Positions 11,401-24,519 are shown, numbered from the stretch's first letter. The stretch: 64,000 nucleotides of DNA from Pelargonium tetragonum (GCA_036897445.1 JAYMTL010000055.1:1-64000), one strand, 5' to 3'. The notes: a model not told the origin generated them from the sequence alone. A program made the numbers and translations.

Positions 11401-14400
11401 ATAGGTTTGCAAAAAGAAGTCCTTTTGATCGACCTAAAATTCAAAAAAAATTTCATATTTACTAAACACAACATTTGAACAAATTCGCGCATTTTTTTAC
11501 GAAGCTAGTCTTAGTAAAAACTACTTGTTAGCTTTATCAAACTATTAAAAAAATTCCGAGAGATCTTAGGGGTATACTGAAAAGGGGGGCTCGTGAGAAT
11601 AATTCCAGTATCAAAAACTTTTACAGAAATATATTAATGTTTAAAGAGCTGCCGGAGGAATTTTTTACTAGAATATAAAAGATAAGGATTCCTTGTATCA
11701 ATGTTAGATGAATAAAATATAGTGATAGGTATCTCATAGAGTACTCTGAGTAGGAATTACCTAATTATTAATCTGCTCTCTTTTCTTTTTTTATTTTTAG
11801 AAAGAGGTCACTATTATAATAAGTAAGAATCCGGGAAAGTGAAATGAAAAAGGAATTGGCATGTAATTTAGTTTTTTGTCATCTGTTTTCCACTAGTTAA
11901 ATTCTCCTTTATATATATAAATGAGAAGATTCATAGCACTGATTAGTTAGAAAAGGAAGAACCCATACCCCATTAAATAATAAAACAAAACAATAGCAAG
12001 GTTTCGAAAGGTTCAACCCCAATAACAATGAGTTCAATAAAAAAAGAATAAAGAAGAATCCTAAAAAGCTCATTTAGTTCACAAAAAGTTGAAGCGGAAG
12101 CCCTGGGGTTTTAGAAATTTTATTCTCGTGGGTTACTCCCGTAAAATTAGTAGCGGTACGAAACGAAAACGCGAATACTGAAAAAACAATAGATTATCTA
12201 AAGTAAGTTAGAATGAGCCGTCCCTAGTGCAATCTTTCAGTTGAATTCAAGACCTATTCAATTTATGTTGAAAGTTAAAGGATACCAAGTAACTATCAAC
12301 AAAACTAGAAAAAGATTTTACCGTTTCACCAATAAATAGAATTTAATACGCCCCGATTTGATAGAATAGAGAAGTACTTTTATGAAAAATTTCTTGTCTT
12401 CCTTTTTTAACCAGAACTCCACTTACTTGAGTTTTTATTAATAAAAAAGTAAGTGCTACAGCCAGCCGGTAAAGAAAAATTTTTGCTATATACAACATTA
12501 GTAGTAGGATTCCCTTTTCTTATGTTTCTTCGAATTCAAAGTTGCTGGGATTTCATATCGTACAAAATAGAACTCATACACCGGCCCACCCCTGAATTAC
12601 ATCACTGTACTTGTGTTTTTACCCCTATCACAAGCCTTAAGTCCGAAGAAATGTAGGGGTAGCAATGCTGACAAGTTTAAGGTAAGGTCAAAAGTCAGTG
12701 AATAGTAAAATACAAAAGTCGAGTAGTAAAGTCAAAATCAACGGTATTTACCCCATCAAGGAGTTTGTCCTACAGAGTTTTGCGTCTAATGGAATCCCGC
12801 ACACTCTTTCTAGGATTTTTTTAAGGAAAAAGTCTAAGCCAGAAAAGAAAGCACTAACCAACATCGGTAACTAAAACAAAGCAAACTAAAAAACTCTATT
12901 TAGACTTTTATATTGCGGCACAGTCCTCACAAAGAAAAAGACCGGTATAGTAAAAAAGCATTATAATTAAGACTCAATTTTTGAATAAAAAACTATCTCA
13001 TATACTAAAAAGGAAAGCCTGAACTTCATTACAAATTGAAAGCAGCGACTACTTTTTACTCCGCTAAGTTTTCTACCACTTAAGGGTAAAAATTCTTTTT
13101 GAGTTAAGTACAATACGAGCTTTTACGAATTACTTATTTATAATTTAGAAAGCTTCTCATTCATACAAATACAAAGCAGTTAACTCTCCGATAAAAGAGC
13201 TACCTTAGATGAAGAATGTTAAAGGGGAACCTTTTTAAAGTTCCAGATAAATTGTTACTAGATTTACAAGGATATTCTAACTGTCGTGTACCCTGTTAAT
13301 GGATTCTTCTCAAATTGCAAGGCATTTATTTACAATTACAAACAAGATTCTCTTATTCTACAAAACCAACGCCTAGATACACAAAAAGCTAACTAAAAGG
13401 GATCCAATGAAATTTTCTTTTTTATTATGGAAAGCTTGCTAGTACTACCCCTACACTTAAAATATGCATTTACTGCTGATACTTGAAGCAAACCTAAAAA
13501 AGCAAGAAAAAATTTCGTCCGAAGGGACTCCTATATAATGCAGCACTCTTTATCTATATCCGTTGTCAACTAAAGACTTAGTGGTAATAGGGACCTTTTT
13601 GCCTTATCCTTACGCGGAGACTCTTTATTCATGTTTTGGTAAAGAATAATTTGAGTTCCTGTCTCTGTTTTTGTCAAAAACTCAAAGCCTTGTTCAGGAC
13701 AAAATATCTTTTATAATAAAGCTATTCTCCCACCGGGAGTCGGTACTGTAAGGGGTTACCCTCTCTTTAAACAAGGGTCCCTGTTTGCACTAACTAATAA
13801 TTGAAAGATTCAAACTGTTCGGGCCTATCAAATTAAAAAGACTGTAAGACCTATAACTAAGAGTCCTATCTATAGACTTATTACTACTCCCCCTTACTAA
13901 CTTAAAAAAGACTTACTACTAGTATAAAGTACAGACTACAGCACAAAGACCCATAAGGAAGAGAATAAGGAAGCAAGTGTAGCTAAAAAGGCTTTTTGAG
14001 TAAGAAACATATATAGAATAGCAGAATAGCTTTGAAGAATTAGGGTAGCAATTTAGGGAAAAGTTCTGCTCTACAATATAGTCCCGGATTTTCTTACAAG
14101 TAAGTTCAATAGTTTTTTATATAACTAAGCGAACACTCGCAGGAATTAAGAAGTCTTTTTTTTAAGACAGGAAAAGGAAATGAAAAAATATAGTGAAGAT
14201 TGGTAGCCTCAACCCGGGGAGTTAAAAAAGATCTATAGCTATAGGAGTCCTTTTTCGGGTTTAGGAAGAAGAGAAGGTGCTCTAGAGAAAGAAAGACCTA
14301 AGTGATGAGTACAAGAAAGAAGATGAAATATTGTCCTTGTGATGGAAACTTAAGGGTTTTGGGAAGTTAATATCAGAATAAGAATTTCAAAGTGAAGTAT

Positions 14401-14460
14401 AATCTATGAAGCAATTCTCGTTAAAGGTTACTTTATAAAAGGGGGTACTGCTAAGGTAAG
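8460..14460. other. No gene seen; long spacer
   Basis: Frames such as 9255-9488 (77 aa), 10888-11130 (80 aa) and 12453-12656 (67 aa) are about what chance gives in AT-rich DNA, and their translations show no recognisable domain. An AAACCTTGACAT word at 10609-10620 echoes the tRNA-like repeats at 3361 and 5041, but nothing else of that family follows. G exceeds C until about 10.4 kb, after which the bias fades. Confidence 0.45.
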
Positions 14461-14464
14461 GGAA

Positions 14465-14495
14465 TTCCCGATGACGGGAGCCCAGTAATAAGGGA
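14465..14495 (+). repeat. CCCGA...CGGGAGC hairpin repeat, copy 1
   Basis: TTCCCGATGACGGGAGC can fold as CCCG/CGGG with a short loop, followed by CCAGTAATAAGGGA. Two diverged relatives lie at 28481 and 30955. The same kind of short hairpin-bearing repeat is common in angiosperm mitochondrial spacers. Confidence 0.4.
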
Positions 14496-15278
14496 CAATG
14501 TTATTTTACTTTTCAAATTTAAGAGCTCAAGCTTTACCTTAATTGTACTACCGGAATTGATACTCGATATTTCAGTACTTTTTTGTTCTAGCCAAGGCGT
14601 GTGTTTACTCCCAACTTTTGTTGAGCTCCCTCGGGGGTTTCAAGAAAAAAGAAGTTCCTTTATAACTCTCAAATTCTTGTTTCGTAGTGTTACAAAAGGG
14701 CCTTTGAATAGTCAAAATTTTTCCAGCAGGAGTTTACTTTTTAAATTATGTAACCTAAGGGCTACTAAATAGCATTCCTTAAAATTAAGCCCTTCGGTCT
14801 TTCGAAGGACTCTCTACGTCAACGTTAAAGCGCCCACAAAGGGTCTCTCCTGAAAGTGAAAGATCTTACTTAAACTCTTAACTTAATATAATAAAGATAA
14901 AGAGCAAATGTCGTAAGATTAAGATGGATTGGATCTTGCCCTTTATTTGTCTTCCCTTTTTAAATTAAAGGCTTTGAAACTAAATGCTTTTACTTAAGGA
15001 ATCCCCGTAATTTGGACTTTAACTGATGGCATTCACGCAGATAATTCGATGTTTTACCGAAATTGTGAGTGCGACTAAAACCTAAAAGAAACCAAGAAAC
15101 CCTCTTCTTAAATTTTAGCAAAAGGTTCCTCCTTTAGGAAAATCCCTGATTATAATTATAAGGAAACAAATTCTGAGGCCTGTAAGGACTCATTCTGATT
15201 TTCCAGACCCTGTTAATCGTAAAACTAACTTATGCAAGGGAGCACGAAGTTTTCTTAATTAAAAATATAGGAACTAAT

Positions 15279-15300
15279 TAATATATATATATATATATAT
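15279..15300. repeat. (TA)11 microsatellite
   Basis: Uninterrupted alternating TA for 22 bases, followed by GTATGTATAA. Confidence 0.9.
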
Positions 15301-17359
15301 GTATGTATAAATTTAGGTAATAGGATAGTGAGGTTTAGAGGCTTGGTATGCTAATAACCAATATTAGTGTAGCTACCTCCCCCGTTTCATTTTCTTTTGT
15401 TTGAAGAAAACGGAAAGATTTTTATAATACTCTTTTATAGAGCTCTTTATGAGTGGTCTGAGCAAGATTAGATAGTGTATATCTACCCGAATTTTCTATC
15501 TTTTAGTTAGTTAGGGCCCTAATATAAAGGGTAACTAATATCAGTAACAATCTAAGACTAAGACAAGAACTACAACAAGCCTTATCCCCGGTAAGATAGG
15601 TTTAGGGTTAAGATAGGTAGCTCCACCCCCTTATCCCATTAGTTAAGTATAGCTCTCTCTACTCCTCCTTCTATATCTTTATCTTGCCCTTCCTTGTCCC
15701 AATTATAGTATACAGAGAATACAACAAATACAGACCCTAACTCCTAATAATAAGAAGAAGAATCTAAAACGTTGAAGAAGTAAAACAAATACAAGAGTTC
15801 AAAGAGCAAAACCCATGCGGGGAACTTACAGGTGTTTCCAATATTCTAAACTCTTCACCTTAAGTAAAAGGCTATAACAAAAAAGGGATTTGTAGAGTCT
15901 TGCTTCCGTTTATCTGTCGCCAAAAGAGCCCCCTGTGCCACTAAAGAAAGCTCTTATTAAACCCTCTAAAACCTTTTAATATAGTACGAATCCAGTCCTA
16001 TGTTGATACTACTTTTATAGCTTGAGAACCTGGCAAGGCTTTCTTACGTATGCTTATTTATTATGAGATACTTGCCCCCTAACCCCTAACTTTTATTTAC
16101 TGATAAAAACATATTAGAGATTTGAGTCTGATCGGCCTTTGTCCAAAAGGGCAAACTCGTCTAGAGAAAAAAGGAGCGGGTTTCAAATTATAGTTTTTGT
16201 ATTTCCTCTGAGTGATTCGGAAATGTTTCACAAGGGTTTTTGTACCAAGAAAAAAATAAGAAAGATTCTTAGGAAGCTTCTTCCACCGGGCAGTCTTTTT
16301 TCTGTTACTACCCCCCTGTTGTTTTGCTTTGGTTAAAATCTCACTAAAATGACTAAAAATGTCCAGATTAGAATCTCTTAAGGAAAATCTTAGGAATATT
16401 CCTTTTAAGGCTGCTCTAAGACATAGGTTCTAATTTCATAACACTTCTGTAAGAAATTCTTATCTCTCCTCATTTTCTTTTAGGATTGACTTATCTTAAG
16501 TACAAAATTCCTATCTAGTTAAGCAGAAACCTCCCAAAGTAAGGAACATAAAAGCAACTTACTTACAGCCTTAAATAGCTGGTTACTCTTAAAAAGCACT
16601 TCTTGTAATTTAGAGTTAGCAGCCTCTTACTTCAAGTTGAATTAAGCCCCTTTGTGATAATAAAAACTAAATAAAAACTTAGATAAGTCTAACTTTTTTT
16701 ATAAGTACTTTCACTTCAAATGGATAAGAATTTTTATATAAGTCTTTTCGAATTTATATGAGCTAGTTTATACGCAAAGGGGTATCCTGGTATTTCAATT
16801 AAGTATGTGTTTTTTACTGCACGTTTCTTAGTTCCTATTAGGGGCCCCTCTTGACGAGGACGAGTTAGAGATTCAACTAGACTTCGGGTTTCCCTTATTA
16901 TGTTATCGCAAGTTAAAAAAGATAAGCAAAATAAAAGACACTTCTTAGATTAGAGACTTGACTTAGCCATTAAAAAGTTAGAGAGTCCTTAACTAATGTA
17001 TGTAACAAGATTTGAACCTCTGGGGTTAAAGCTGAATGCTTGAATAGAATCTTGGAGGTCTAAACCCGGGAGGTTTTTGATATCTAAAGTTACTAGGTTT
17101 CATAACTAAACTAGGGATCCTTTTTATTATAAAAGAATAAAATTTCCAGGTACAAAAGACAAAATTACGGAGAATGCTAAATTAAGCGAAGACCTTGGAT
17201 ATGTGTTAGTCTAGTCTTTTAGGAGCTACTTTTTGACTCTTATTAGCTTTTTCAGTTACTAAAGTACTAAAGCTCAATTATTCCATTAGGAAAGTTTAGG
17301 TCTTTCTCAGGGACATAAAATTTTATTAAAAACGACTCCTGCAATAGACACCAAAAGCC

Positions 17360-17374
17360 TTAATTACATTACCT
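17360..17374 (+). repeat. 15-bp dispersed word, copy 2
   Basis: Exact TTAATTACATTACCT, with the flanking GCC before and T after also matching the copy at 4082. This makes 19 matching bases between the two sites. Confidence 0.7.
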
Positions 17375-18714
17375 TGACTTTTTCTATAATCTATGACTCT
17401 CCGGGCCAGGAGGCCTAAGGAACCCTTTGTATATAGTAGAAGAAATAGTAGAAAACAAGCTTTTTTCGATTTCTATTAACATAGGTGTAGCACACTTAAA
17501 TATATGTCATTTGAGATTTTTTTAGTCTTGTTTTGTTTGTCAACTTTTACTATATAAGAATAAGAATTTCTTTTTGTAGTATTAAACTGTAACTGTAGAA
17601 GAAAGATATCTATCTAGTTAATACAAGAGCTTTTCGTAATTGAGATTAAGGTCTTAGAAACCCTATACTACTAAAAAAGAGTTGGCTCTATCAAAGGAAT
17701 TCTACTCAAACTCCTGCTTTTGCAGCAAAACAACAAGTATAATTTTCTGAAGTCAAAAGGAGCAGTTTCCTAGATGAAACTTTATTTATACCTTATAACC
17801 CTTATATTCTTTGTTTTGCTTATCTTTCTTTGTCCCTTTTACATTCATCTTTCTTTATTGCTGAAGACCGCGGAGGCTTGGAGTGTTTATTACAAACAGA
17901 TATGAAAGTCCTAAGCAGCCTGTGTCTATATATCTAGTAAGTAGGATATTCAGTACTAAAGAGTGCCTTACCCATGAAACGAGCCAAACCAGGATTATCA
18001 GAGGTCTATTCTATAAAGAATAGGGAACTTTCCGATCTATTCTAATATCAATATGATGGAGTTATTCTAAATCTAAGTTGTAACCCGGATAATCCTTTGT
18101 ATTCATTAGTCTTCCAGTTTATGATACTGCAAATGAGCCTAGCTTAGAAGGTGCTAATTCATCTTTTTTCTTGTAAGAGCTTTCCTTCTTGATTCCGAGT
18201 TCTAATACATAAAATTCCTAGTTTTGAGTTCTTTAGTTCTGTTGTTGAAACTGACCAGACATTGTAGCTAATGGATTTAGTAGAACTGATGGATTCTATT
18301 TGTTTTTTTAGGAAGGAGTTCACAAGATTCTTAATCTTTAAAGTTCCTGATAATAAGTAAAGTGTAGCTTGAACTAACAGAAACTTTACCTTAGGGATAT
18401 TTCGAGGATGATTTTATAAACTTTAGGCTCTTAATTGCTTGATTTTTAGGTCTTTTATCTTCCTAGCAAACCCTTATCGGATTTTAGGAAAGAATTGTAC
18501 CCAGGTTCTATCATAATCTGTATTCCTGCTTTCTTTATCTTTAAAAGTCTTTCATTGCCAATGGGCTCCCCTCTTTAGTTTGGAGATATAAGGCAGTCTA
18601 ACTTGCATTTTTGTATGAAAGAGTTCCTTATTAGATTGGAGTATAGTATAATAGCATCTATTTTATTTAAGTATAAGTAATAGGGAGTCTATCCTTTTAA
18701 AAGCAAGCAATTTA

Positions 18715-19205
18715 GTGGCTGCTATTCTAGTTTTCTGTTTCTGGATATTCGGGCAGTGGATTGGCCTACCTCCCGCTATGCACATCTACTTAGTTGGTTG
18801 GCCTATCTGTTGCATCCCTATCTCACAGGCTACCCCTCCCAATGAAGCAGCAATCCCATCTATTATCATATCTCTCTCTAAGGTACTATTGCCTACTACC
18901 TACGCGCGTATACTCTTGGCAACCTGTCTTGTATTTCCTAAGTTTTTTACCTCGAAAAAAGGGTATCGAAACAGGGCTAAATCCACAAGGCATATTTTTG
19001 GAAGTTCATCGAAAGAGGGCATTTACCCACGTAAAATGGCAAAAAGTGCATATAACCTAAAATCCTTTTGAGTCCAGAAACGAGTTCTACCGACGGACTT
19101 TGATTTTTTTGTTCCAAATTGGTTCCGAAACCGGTTTCCATCGAATTCAAATGAAACTTGGGAAGTGGCCTTTTTCATGCCTAAAAAGAGGTGACAACCC
19201 TAATC
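18715..19205. mobile_element. Compositionally foreign block, possible nuclear LTR-element fragment
   Basis: This block looks richer in G+C than its surroundings and lacks the clipped AT-rich texture on both sides. The stretch from about 18960 to 19190 (TACCCACGTAAAATGGCA, then GGTTCCGAAACCGGTTTCC, then GAAACTTGGGAAGTGGCC) reminds me of non-coding parts of plant Ty3-type LTR retrotransposons. That is memory and not a database match. A frame of 118 aa (18715-19071) covers the first part but has no recognised domain and is probably incidental. No terminal repeats or target-site duplication are visible, so it would be a fragment. It is sharper than the rest of the window, which suggests a later arrival. 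An ordinary but less decayed organelle spacer is the alternative. Confidence 0.3.
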
Positions 19206-19209
19206 TTTG

Positions 19210-22050
19210 TACCTAGAATGTAATTTATCGATAACAACCCAAAAAGTCGGGGTACTTGTTTTTGCTAAATCTAGTTATGAGAGATTGGGTTAAGGCACCC
19301 TGCGGAAAAACAAACAAAACAAATAGGGGGTTATTATAAAAGTTAACCACGAGTTATAAGGACAAACTCTACTTGTTAAAACCCGTTATTTGCACTACCT
19401 ACGTTAGAGTAATGCAATTCCTCGGGTAAAATAGGAAAACTAAATAGAGAAAGCAATTTCGTATGAAACCAAAAATGAGATCTCACTTTAGTATATGAAA
19501 TAAAAACTAAACGTCAGCAAGCGTTATTAAGTCCTTAAAGGGTCCTAGAAAGACTTTTTGAATTTTCATTTTAGTACCCACTCAAAAAGGTTAAAAAAAG
19601 ACTTTAAGTTTTGTTGACACGGGAGCCTCCCGGAGCTTCGTTATCTATATGATAGTAAATCTGGGTTTCACAAAAGAGTGCCTATTAAACCTAATTTTCT
19701 AGACTCTACTTTATTCTTAAAAATTCTTGTAGCAGGAATCTTATAAAAAAACGACTCAGGACTGCTTTTGCCTCTCAAAGTTAATTACATTACCTACCTT
19801 TTCTTTTCTTCTACAAAAAGCACGACACTTTATTAAATCTCGTAAAAACGGCGACTCCCTCGGTAGAGCCCTTTGATTAGTTATCTAAGGAAACTTTGAA
19901 GAAAATACTGCAAACTCTAAGCCTCACCCCAGATGCCCCATATGTAAATGTAAGGAGCCCCTCGCGAGGAAACGTAGAGTCAGTACTACGAACTTTATGA
20001 GATTAATAAAGCTAAAACTTGACTTTTTAGCGCGGTCGGTGGCCATCTTTTATAAGATTTCTATAAAGGTATTCCGGACTTTGTGAATCTTTACTTTGTT
20101 CATAGACTAAAATTAGGGGGGAAACACTGCTTATACTAGTTACTCGGATCTTATACCTAAAAAAGACTCTACTCTATGAGAAAAAAGCTCCCCTTTCTTT
20201 CTTTTTTATTTAGAACGATGCTTTTATTTTAACATTTACTGGCAGAGTCTTTTAAAACGAAAAGGACTTTCCCACTCCGTAGCTTTACCTTTTTTCGGAT
20301 TCTGCCTAAGCAAGAAAGATATTCGAAAAAGAGGCTCTAGTTATTTAGTATATACCGGCGGCCGGGGTAAAATAAAGGAAGTCCCTATGGAGGAAGCTTA
20401 GGGGTATCTTGGAAAATCATATATCCAACGAAGGGTAATTCCGCAATTCCAAGAAAGGGCTCCGTTTTCTCTCAAACTAGACCTGCAACATTATCTATCA
20501 AATAAAAACTTTTTATTTTGTTTTCTTTTTAAGAAAAACTTTCCCTTCGAGATAAAGCCAAAAACGAATCCTGTATTCAATTCAAAAAGGCTACTCTGAA
20601 AGAATCTTTACAAATTTACTAGCACTAAATAAATAAGTAAGAGTTTACCTGTAAGGCTTCTTTTGGCGGGGTGGTTATCGACCCTCTTTTAGATAAAAAA
20701 AGTAGAGCATATACCATATACTTTAAGTAAATCCCACTTAAAAATTGACCCTATTCAAATTCTACTTTTTTAATTCTAACTTTCCAATGCCTTAAGCCCA
20801 ATCTGAGGAATTTCGGTTTAGGGATGACCTAAAATTCGAATATAGATTCCTCTCTTAATATAGAAAGACTACGTACCAACTAAAGCGTCCTACTTTTTAT
20901 ACTATACTTAGGTTAGGTTTGTACCTTATTTATTTCCGGAAACTTTAGTCCAGATAAGGTTGCTCTTGAAAAGCTTCAGTCTTTTTTCTATTTATTGAGA
21001 TTGGAATCCTATATACTCCTAGTAGCATCCTAGAAGGAATTCCTAGTATACTTTATGGGTAAGTGCTTTACAAGACAAGAATTTTCTAAGTTTCAAATCC
21101 TGTTTCTTTCCTTATTTATTTTATCTCTGCCTCGATTTTAGGACTAACGGCGTACGAGTAAAGTGTAAGAGCAAAACCCATCCTTAGTAAGTAGAATGTC
21201 AAGTGATCAAGCTTTTATTTAGGCTTATGACTTCTTTGACTTAATGTTGTATGCATACTTTTCTGATGAACTAAACCCGTTGTCTTATGGTTCGTAGATA
21301 TCTATGGAGCGCTCCCCTGGAATAACTAGGATTCCTTATTTTGATAAAACTTAGATTTTATTTTAACCCAGAGGTTTAAAGTAGTCGGGTAAAATGAAAT
21401 AGTCCTTTTAAGACCCCAAGGGAATCTAATACTAAGTTCAAGGGTATTGAAAAGCAGCCTCCTTTTTTTAGACCTAATCTCGATATCTTTACTACCTTAC
21501 TTACTATATCCATAGGTTTCCTTGCGATCTGAAACGAATCCCAATTAAGCAATCTATTGAGCTCTACTTTAATATATAATTTGGGGAGTTTATCACATAT
21601 AGTTATGCTATTCTAATAATCATGACTAGTCCTTATAGTTCAATCGGTCATATATAAGGACTTCGAGTTGTGTCCAAGGTAGCTCGTTTCAAAATTTTTG
21701 ACTTATAGCCTTAGAATTCCACTATAAAAAAGGAATAAGGTAAGTTTTTGCTTTATAACGAATTATCCGCCAGACTTTGGTTTACTGCCTTTATTTAAGA
21801 AATGAAAATTGACCCTAGGGCTAGTTATTTTTTAATGAGGGGTACCCCAGTTTTAGGACTATAAGAACCTTTCGCTGTTAGATTTAAAAGCCTAACGCTC
21901 TGCCAACCTAAAAAGAGGGCCACCCCTGCGAGTATGAGGGTTCTAGGATATCAATAGTATATACTTTTTTATGGATTATATTTCGAATTCCGCGTACGAT
22001 TTAAAGAGAAACGTGAAATAACCCAAAAAAGGGAGTATATCATTGTTCTA
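19210..22050. other. No gene seen
   Basis: No frame of 60 codons or more was found here and no RNA fold is evident. The 15-bp word occurs at 19781. At 20352-20365 there is a short GC-rich string GGCGGCCGGGG, with no further structure that I can see. Confidence 0.45.
19781..19795 (+). repeat. 15-bp dispersed word, copy 3
   Basis: Exact TTAATTACATTACCT, preceded by AG and followed by ACC. The flanks do not match the other copies, so homology is confined to the word itself. Confidence 0.65.
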
Positions 22051-22054
22051 TTCC

Positions 22055-22105
22055 GCGGATCCGCTGTAGCTTGTATAAACCCCCCCCCTTGTTAGGCGAT
22101 GCGCC
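22055..22105. repeat. GC cluster: palindrome, C9 tract and hairpin
   Basis: Within 51 bases there is a perfect 10-bp palindrome GCGGATCCGC (22055-22064), a run of nine C (22080-22088), and GGCG-ATG-CGCC (22095-22105), which can form a tight hairpin. The surroundings are very AT-rich. It resembles the GC clusters of some organelle genomes, for example fungal and green algal mitochondria; a role is not evident. Confidence 0.5.
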
Positions 22106-23265
22106 GTTTATTAGGAAACTCTTTTCATTATTATTTGCTGATAACGCATACAAATTCTTTTTATTTATCTTCAATAGTCTAAACCAATCAGGGAAGTTTC
22201 TTATCTGAGGGGAATTCCAGCTATTATATACTTGAAAATTCCGTCTCTCTTTTTTATATAAATATAAGAAAGATAAAAAAAATTATATTGTGCACCTTCT
22301 TGAGCTTGGGGGTCGTTAGAAATTCTCTTACTATGTTTTCAGATATTTAAAGCGATATCAAAGGGTTAAGCCTACTATCCCAGAGTTGTAAAAGGCGCAG
22401 CTGTCACTTCTGGGGAACGAAAAGAAGCACTTAGGGCTTACTAAAAAAAGGGGTCATTTCAAGTTTCGCTAGAGAAGAATGCCTTGATGTGGAGTTCTAT
22501 TTGTCCGCCATCCTAAATAAGGGAGGTCTTTCTATTTGAAAAGTTGAAAAACGGATTTCATTTTTCTATAGGGCCCCCTCATTTTTTTAATACTAAAATT
22601 TCTTATCCTTAGTAACTAAAAAGCAACTAAATTAGAAACTTTAAAGATTCAGTTTATTATACTTAAAGATTTTTATCTAAGTTAAGTATATTATAAGTTA
22701 GAAGTCTCTCCAGAAGTTCTTCCTGGAACAACCCCTTAATATTTTTTTAATTACCCCTAAGATTTGAATATTATTAAAAGTCAATTTTGGCAAGACTTTT
22801 GGTTTGCGCTTTTTGCGTTACCGGATTTCGAGTGCTTGGAATTCGTATCCTTTATATAAGAAATTCTTTATTAATTAAAATTCCTATATTTCAAAGGTCA
22901 CTCTCCAGCAGAATACTCAAGTCTTTTATCAATCACGAAATAACATAGGAGATACGAGGGAGAATCTCTTAACTTGAATTTATTTAGGACTGAACAGAGG
23001 CTTTTTAGTACTTTTTCGTATAATAGAGGAACACGTCACTTTTTAGGAATTGGTAAGCTTTCTTTAGCTAGACAAGATTTTTTATTGATTTTGCCTATAG
23101 GGGATTCTCTAGTTTTTGCTTTAAGGGATAAAAAAGGTTCCCATTTTAAAAAGTAAGACTCTCCCTATACATAAAAGTAAGAAAAAGTGTAAAGCAGATT
23201 GATAATAGATCCTGGAAAGTTTATTTAATATAGAGGGTGCCCGATGCAGCACCATGAACAACTTA
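22106..23265. other. No gene seen
   Basis: The only frame (22974-23156, 60 aa, TTG-type start) shows no domain. No repeat or RNA is supported. Confidence 0.4.
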
Positions 23266-23279
23266 TTCTGACCTACTCA

Positions 23280-23520
23280 ACCTAACGGACGTACTTGCTT
23301 CTTCTTCTTTTGTAGATTCCTTGCTAGAGCTATTCCTCTCTTCTTCATATGGACTGCACTACTATTCATATAAGATATAACTATACCTGCACTCTTCTTC
23401 TTTGACTTTGTACTCTACTTCTAAATTGTCTTACCTGTTTGACGTTTGATTTGAGCTACTAGATTCTTTACTAGACTTAGCAGCATAGGCGGTAGGAGGA
23501 AGGCCCATAGCTATACCTAA
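23280..23520 (-). repeat. Lys-rich dispersed family, copy at 23.4 kb
   Basis: The minus strand is purine-rich and reads TACAAAGTCAAAGAAGAAG, then AGTGCAGGTATAG. The first part matches TACGAAGTCAAAGCAGCAA of the copy at 31.9 kb; AAGAAGAAGAGTGCA matches the copy at 42.1 kb. A minus-strand frame starting near 23345 and running down to about 23278 reads as a short basic peptide (MKKRGIALARNLQKKKK). It ends in CGTTAGGTTGAG, similar to GGTTAGGTCGAG in the 31.9 kb copy. Several stop codons interrupt the longer stretch, so this is a repeat and not a gene. Confidence 0.5.
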
Positions 23521-23879
23521 CAACTAGAGAGACCCAACTAGAAGGGGGCTTGGGGAGGCGGTGCTGGAGCTAGGAACGGAGCTCTTTCTTGTAGAGTACT
23601 TTATCTATCATAGTACGTGATTAGTATTCCTATTAAGGAGTTATGGAAGAGAGTCTACTAGGTTTATAGTTATAGTAGAGGTATACGGGTTCTTGCTTTA
23701 GTTTGTCTCGGGGTATACCTCTTGCCCCTTTGTCTTTATCGATAATGAGCATACGGACTTAGATAGGACAGGAAGAAGTCCCTGTTAACCGACTGCAGCA
23801 ACGCGAAGGAAGTATAGTATATGTCTTTGTATAGAGGGCACATGAATAAGCGCTACCAACTCATGCTACTTCATTTGCT

Positions 23880-23990
23880 TACTTGTCTTAATTGTTCTTT
23901 GTTGCTTGGGATTCTTTCATAGGCCTGGGTTCTGTACTCTTTGCTTTAGATTCCTTTGTTGCTTTCTAGGATTAAGAGAAGCGGAAGGAG
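23880..23990 (-). repeat. Lys-rich dispersed family, partial copy at 23.9 kb
   Basis: The + strand has CTTTGTTGCTTGGGA followed within 40 bases by TTCTGTACTCTTTG. CTTTGTTGCTTGAGA followed by TTTCGGTACTCTTTT appears at about 32053-32095, so two words occur in the same order and at similar spacing. Confidence 0.4.
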
Positions 23991-24185
23991 ATTAAAGAGA
24001 AGTAGACGCTATACTAGTCCTAGTCTAAGCAGGGGTAGACGCCATACCGAAAGGAGTAGGAGTCTTAACTAACTGATAAGGGATACAATACAAAGGTATA
24101 TAGGCCAACACAGTGTAAGGAAGTCTTCTATTCTACAGTATAGGGATTCTCAAGGTAGCTAATGTAGTAAGTGATAGTAGTTTAT

Positions 24186-24300
24186 TGTATAGTGTATAGT
24201 AAGTACTTATAGGAAGGATAGGAAAGGAAGGACTATATTATACAGATTAGGTGCTATAGATTGAGAGGGAAGGCGGCCTGACCAGTTCTCTTTTTGTTTC
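24186..24300 (+). repeat. Diverged repeat shared with 47617-47755
   Basis: TTGTATAGTGTATAGTAAGT here corresponds to TTGTATAGGGTGTATAAGTT at 47619. GTGCTATAGATTGAG and GGCGGCCTGAC correspond to GTACTATAGATTGATG and TTTGCCTGAC near 47700. The order and spacing are preserved over about 120 bases, and both are followed by a T-rich TTCTCTTTTT tract. This is a diverged same-orientation duplication. Confidence 0.5.
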
Positions 24301-24519
24301 TTTTTCTCTCTTATTCTATTCTGAATCTGAAAGCTAAGTAAACTAAGCAGGAGAATCTAAACCTAAGAGAAACTCTAGGGGAAGTTCCTTTTATTTACTT
24401 GTTAGCTGAATGGGATAGATTCAAATGAACAGATTGAGGGAAGACTCTCTGTAAAATCCAGCTATTCGATAAGTAAAGATGCAAGATAATGCGTTTTAAC
24501 GTGTGATAAATCCGTCAAA

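Larger units (their letters stand above)
14500..18714. other. No gene seen; spacer with a TA microsatellite
   Basis: Apart from the TA tract at 15279-15300 and the 15-bp word at 17360-17374, nothing is supported. At 16990-17070 the minus strand carries GAGGTTCAAATCTTG, a T-arm-like string, but its stem pairing is poor and no cloverleaf forms. The 71 and 65 aa frames at 14557 and 16139 lack family features. Confidence 0.45.

Noticed and set aside
12214-12240. GAGCCGT string as a group II intron domain V start
   Set aside because: The following bases do not form the domain V hairpin and there is no catalytic triad partner or intron boundary.
18715-19071. 118-aa plus frame rich in Ile, Pro and Leu
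   Set aside because: No domain recognised, and it spans part of a block better explained as inserted repeat DNA.
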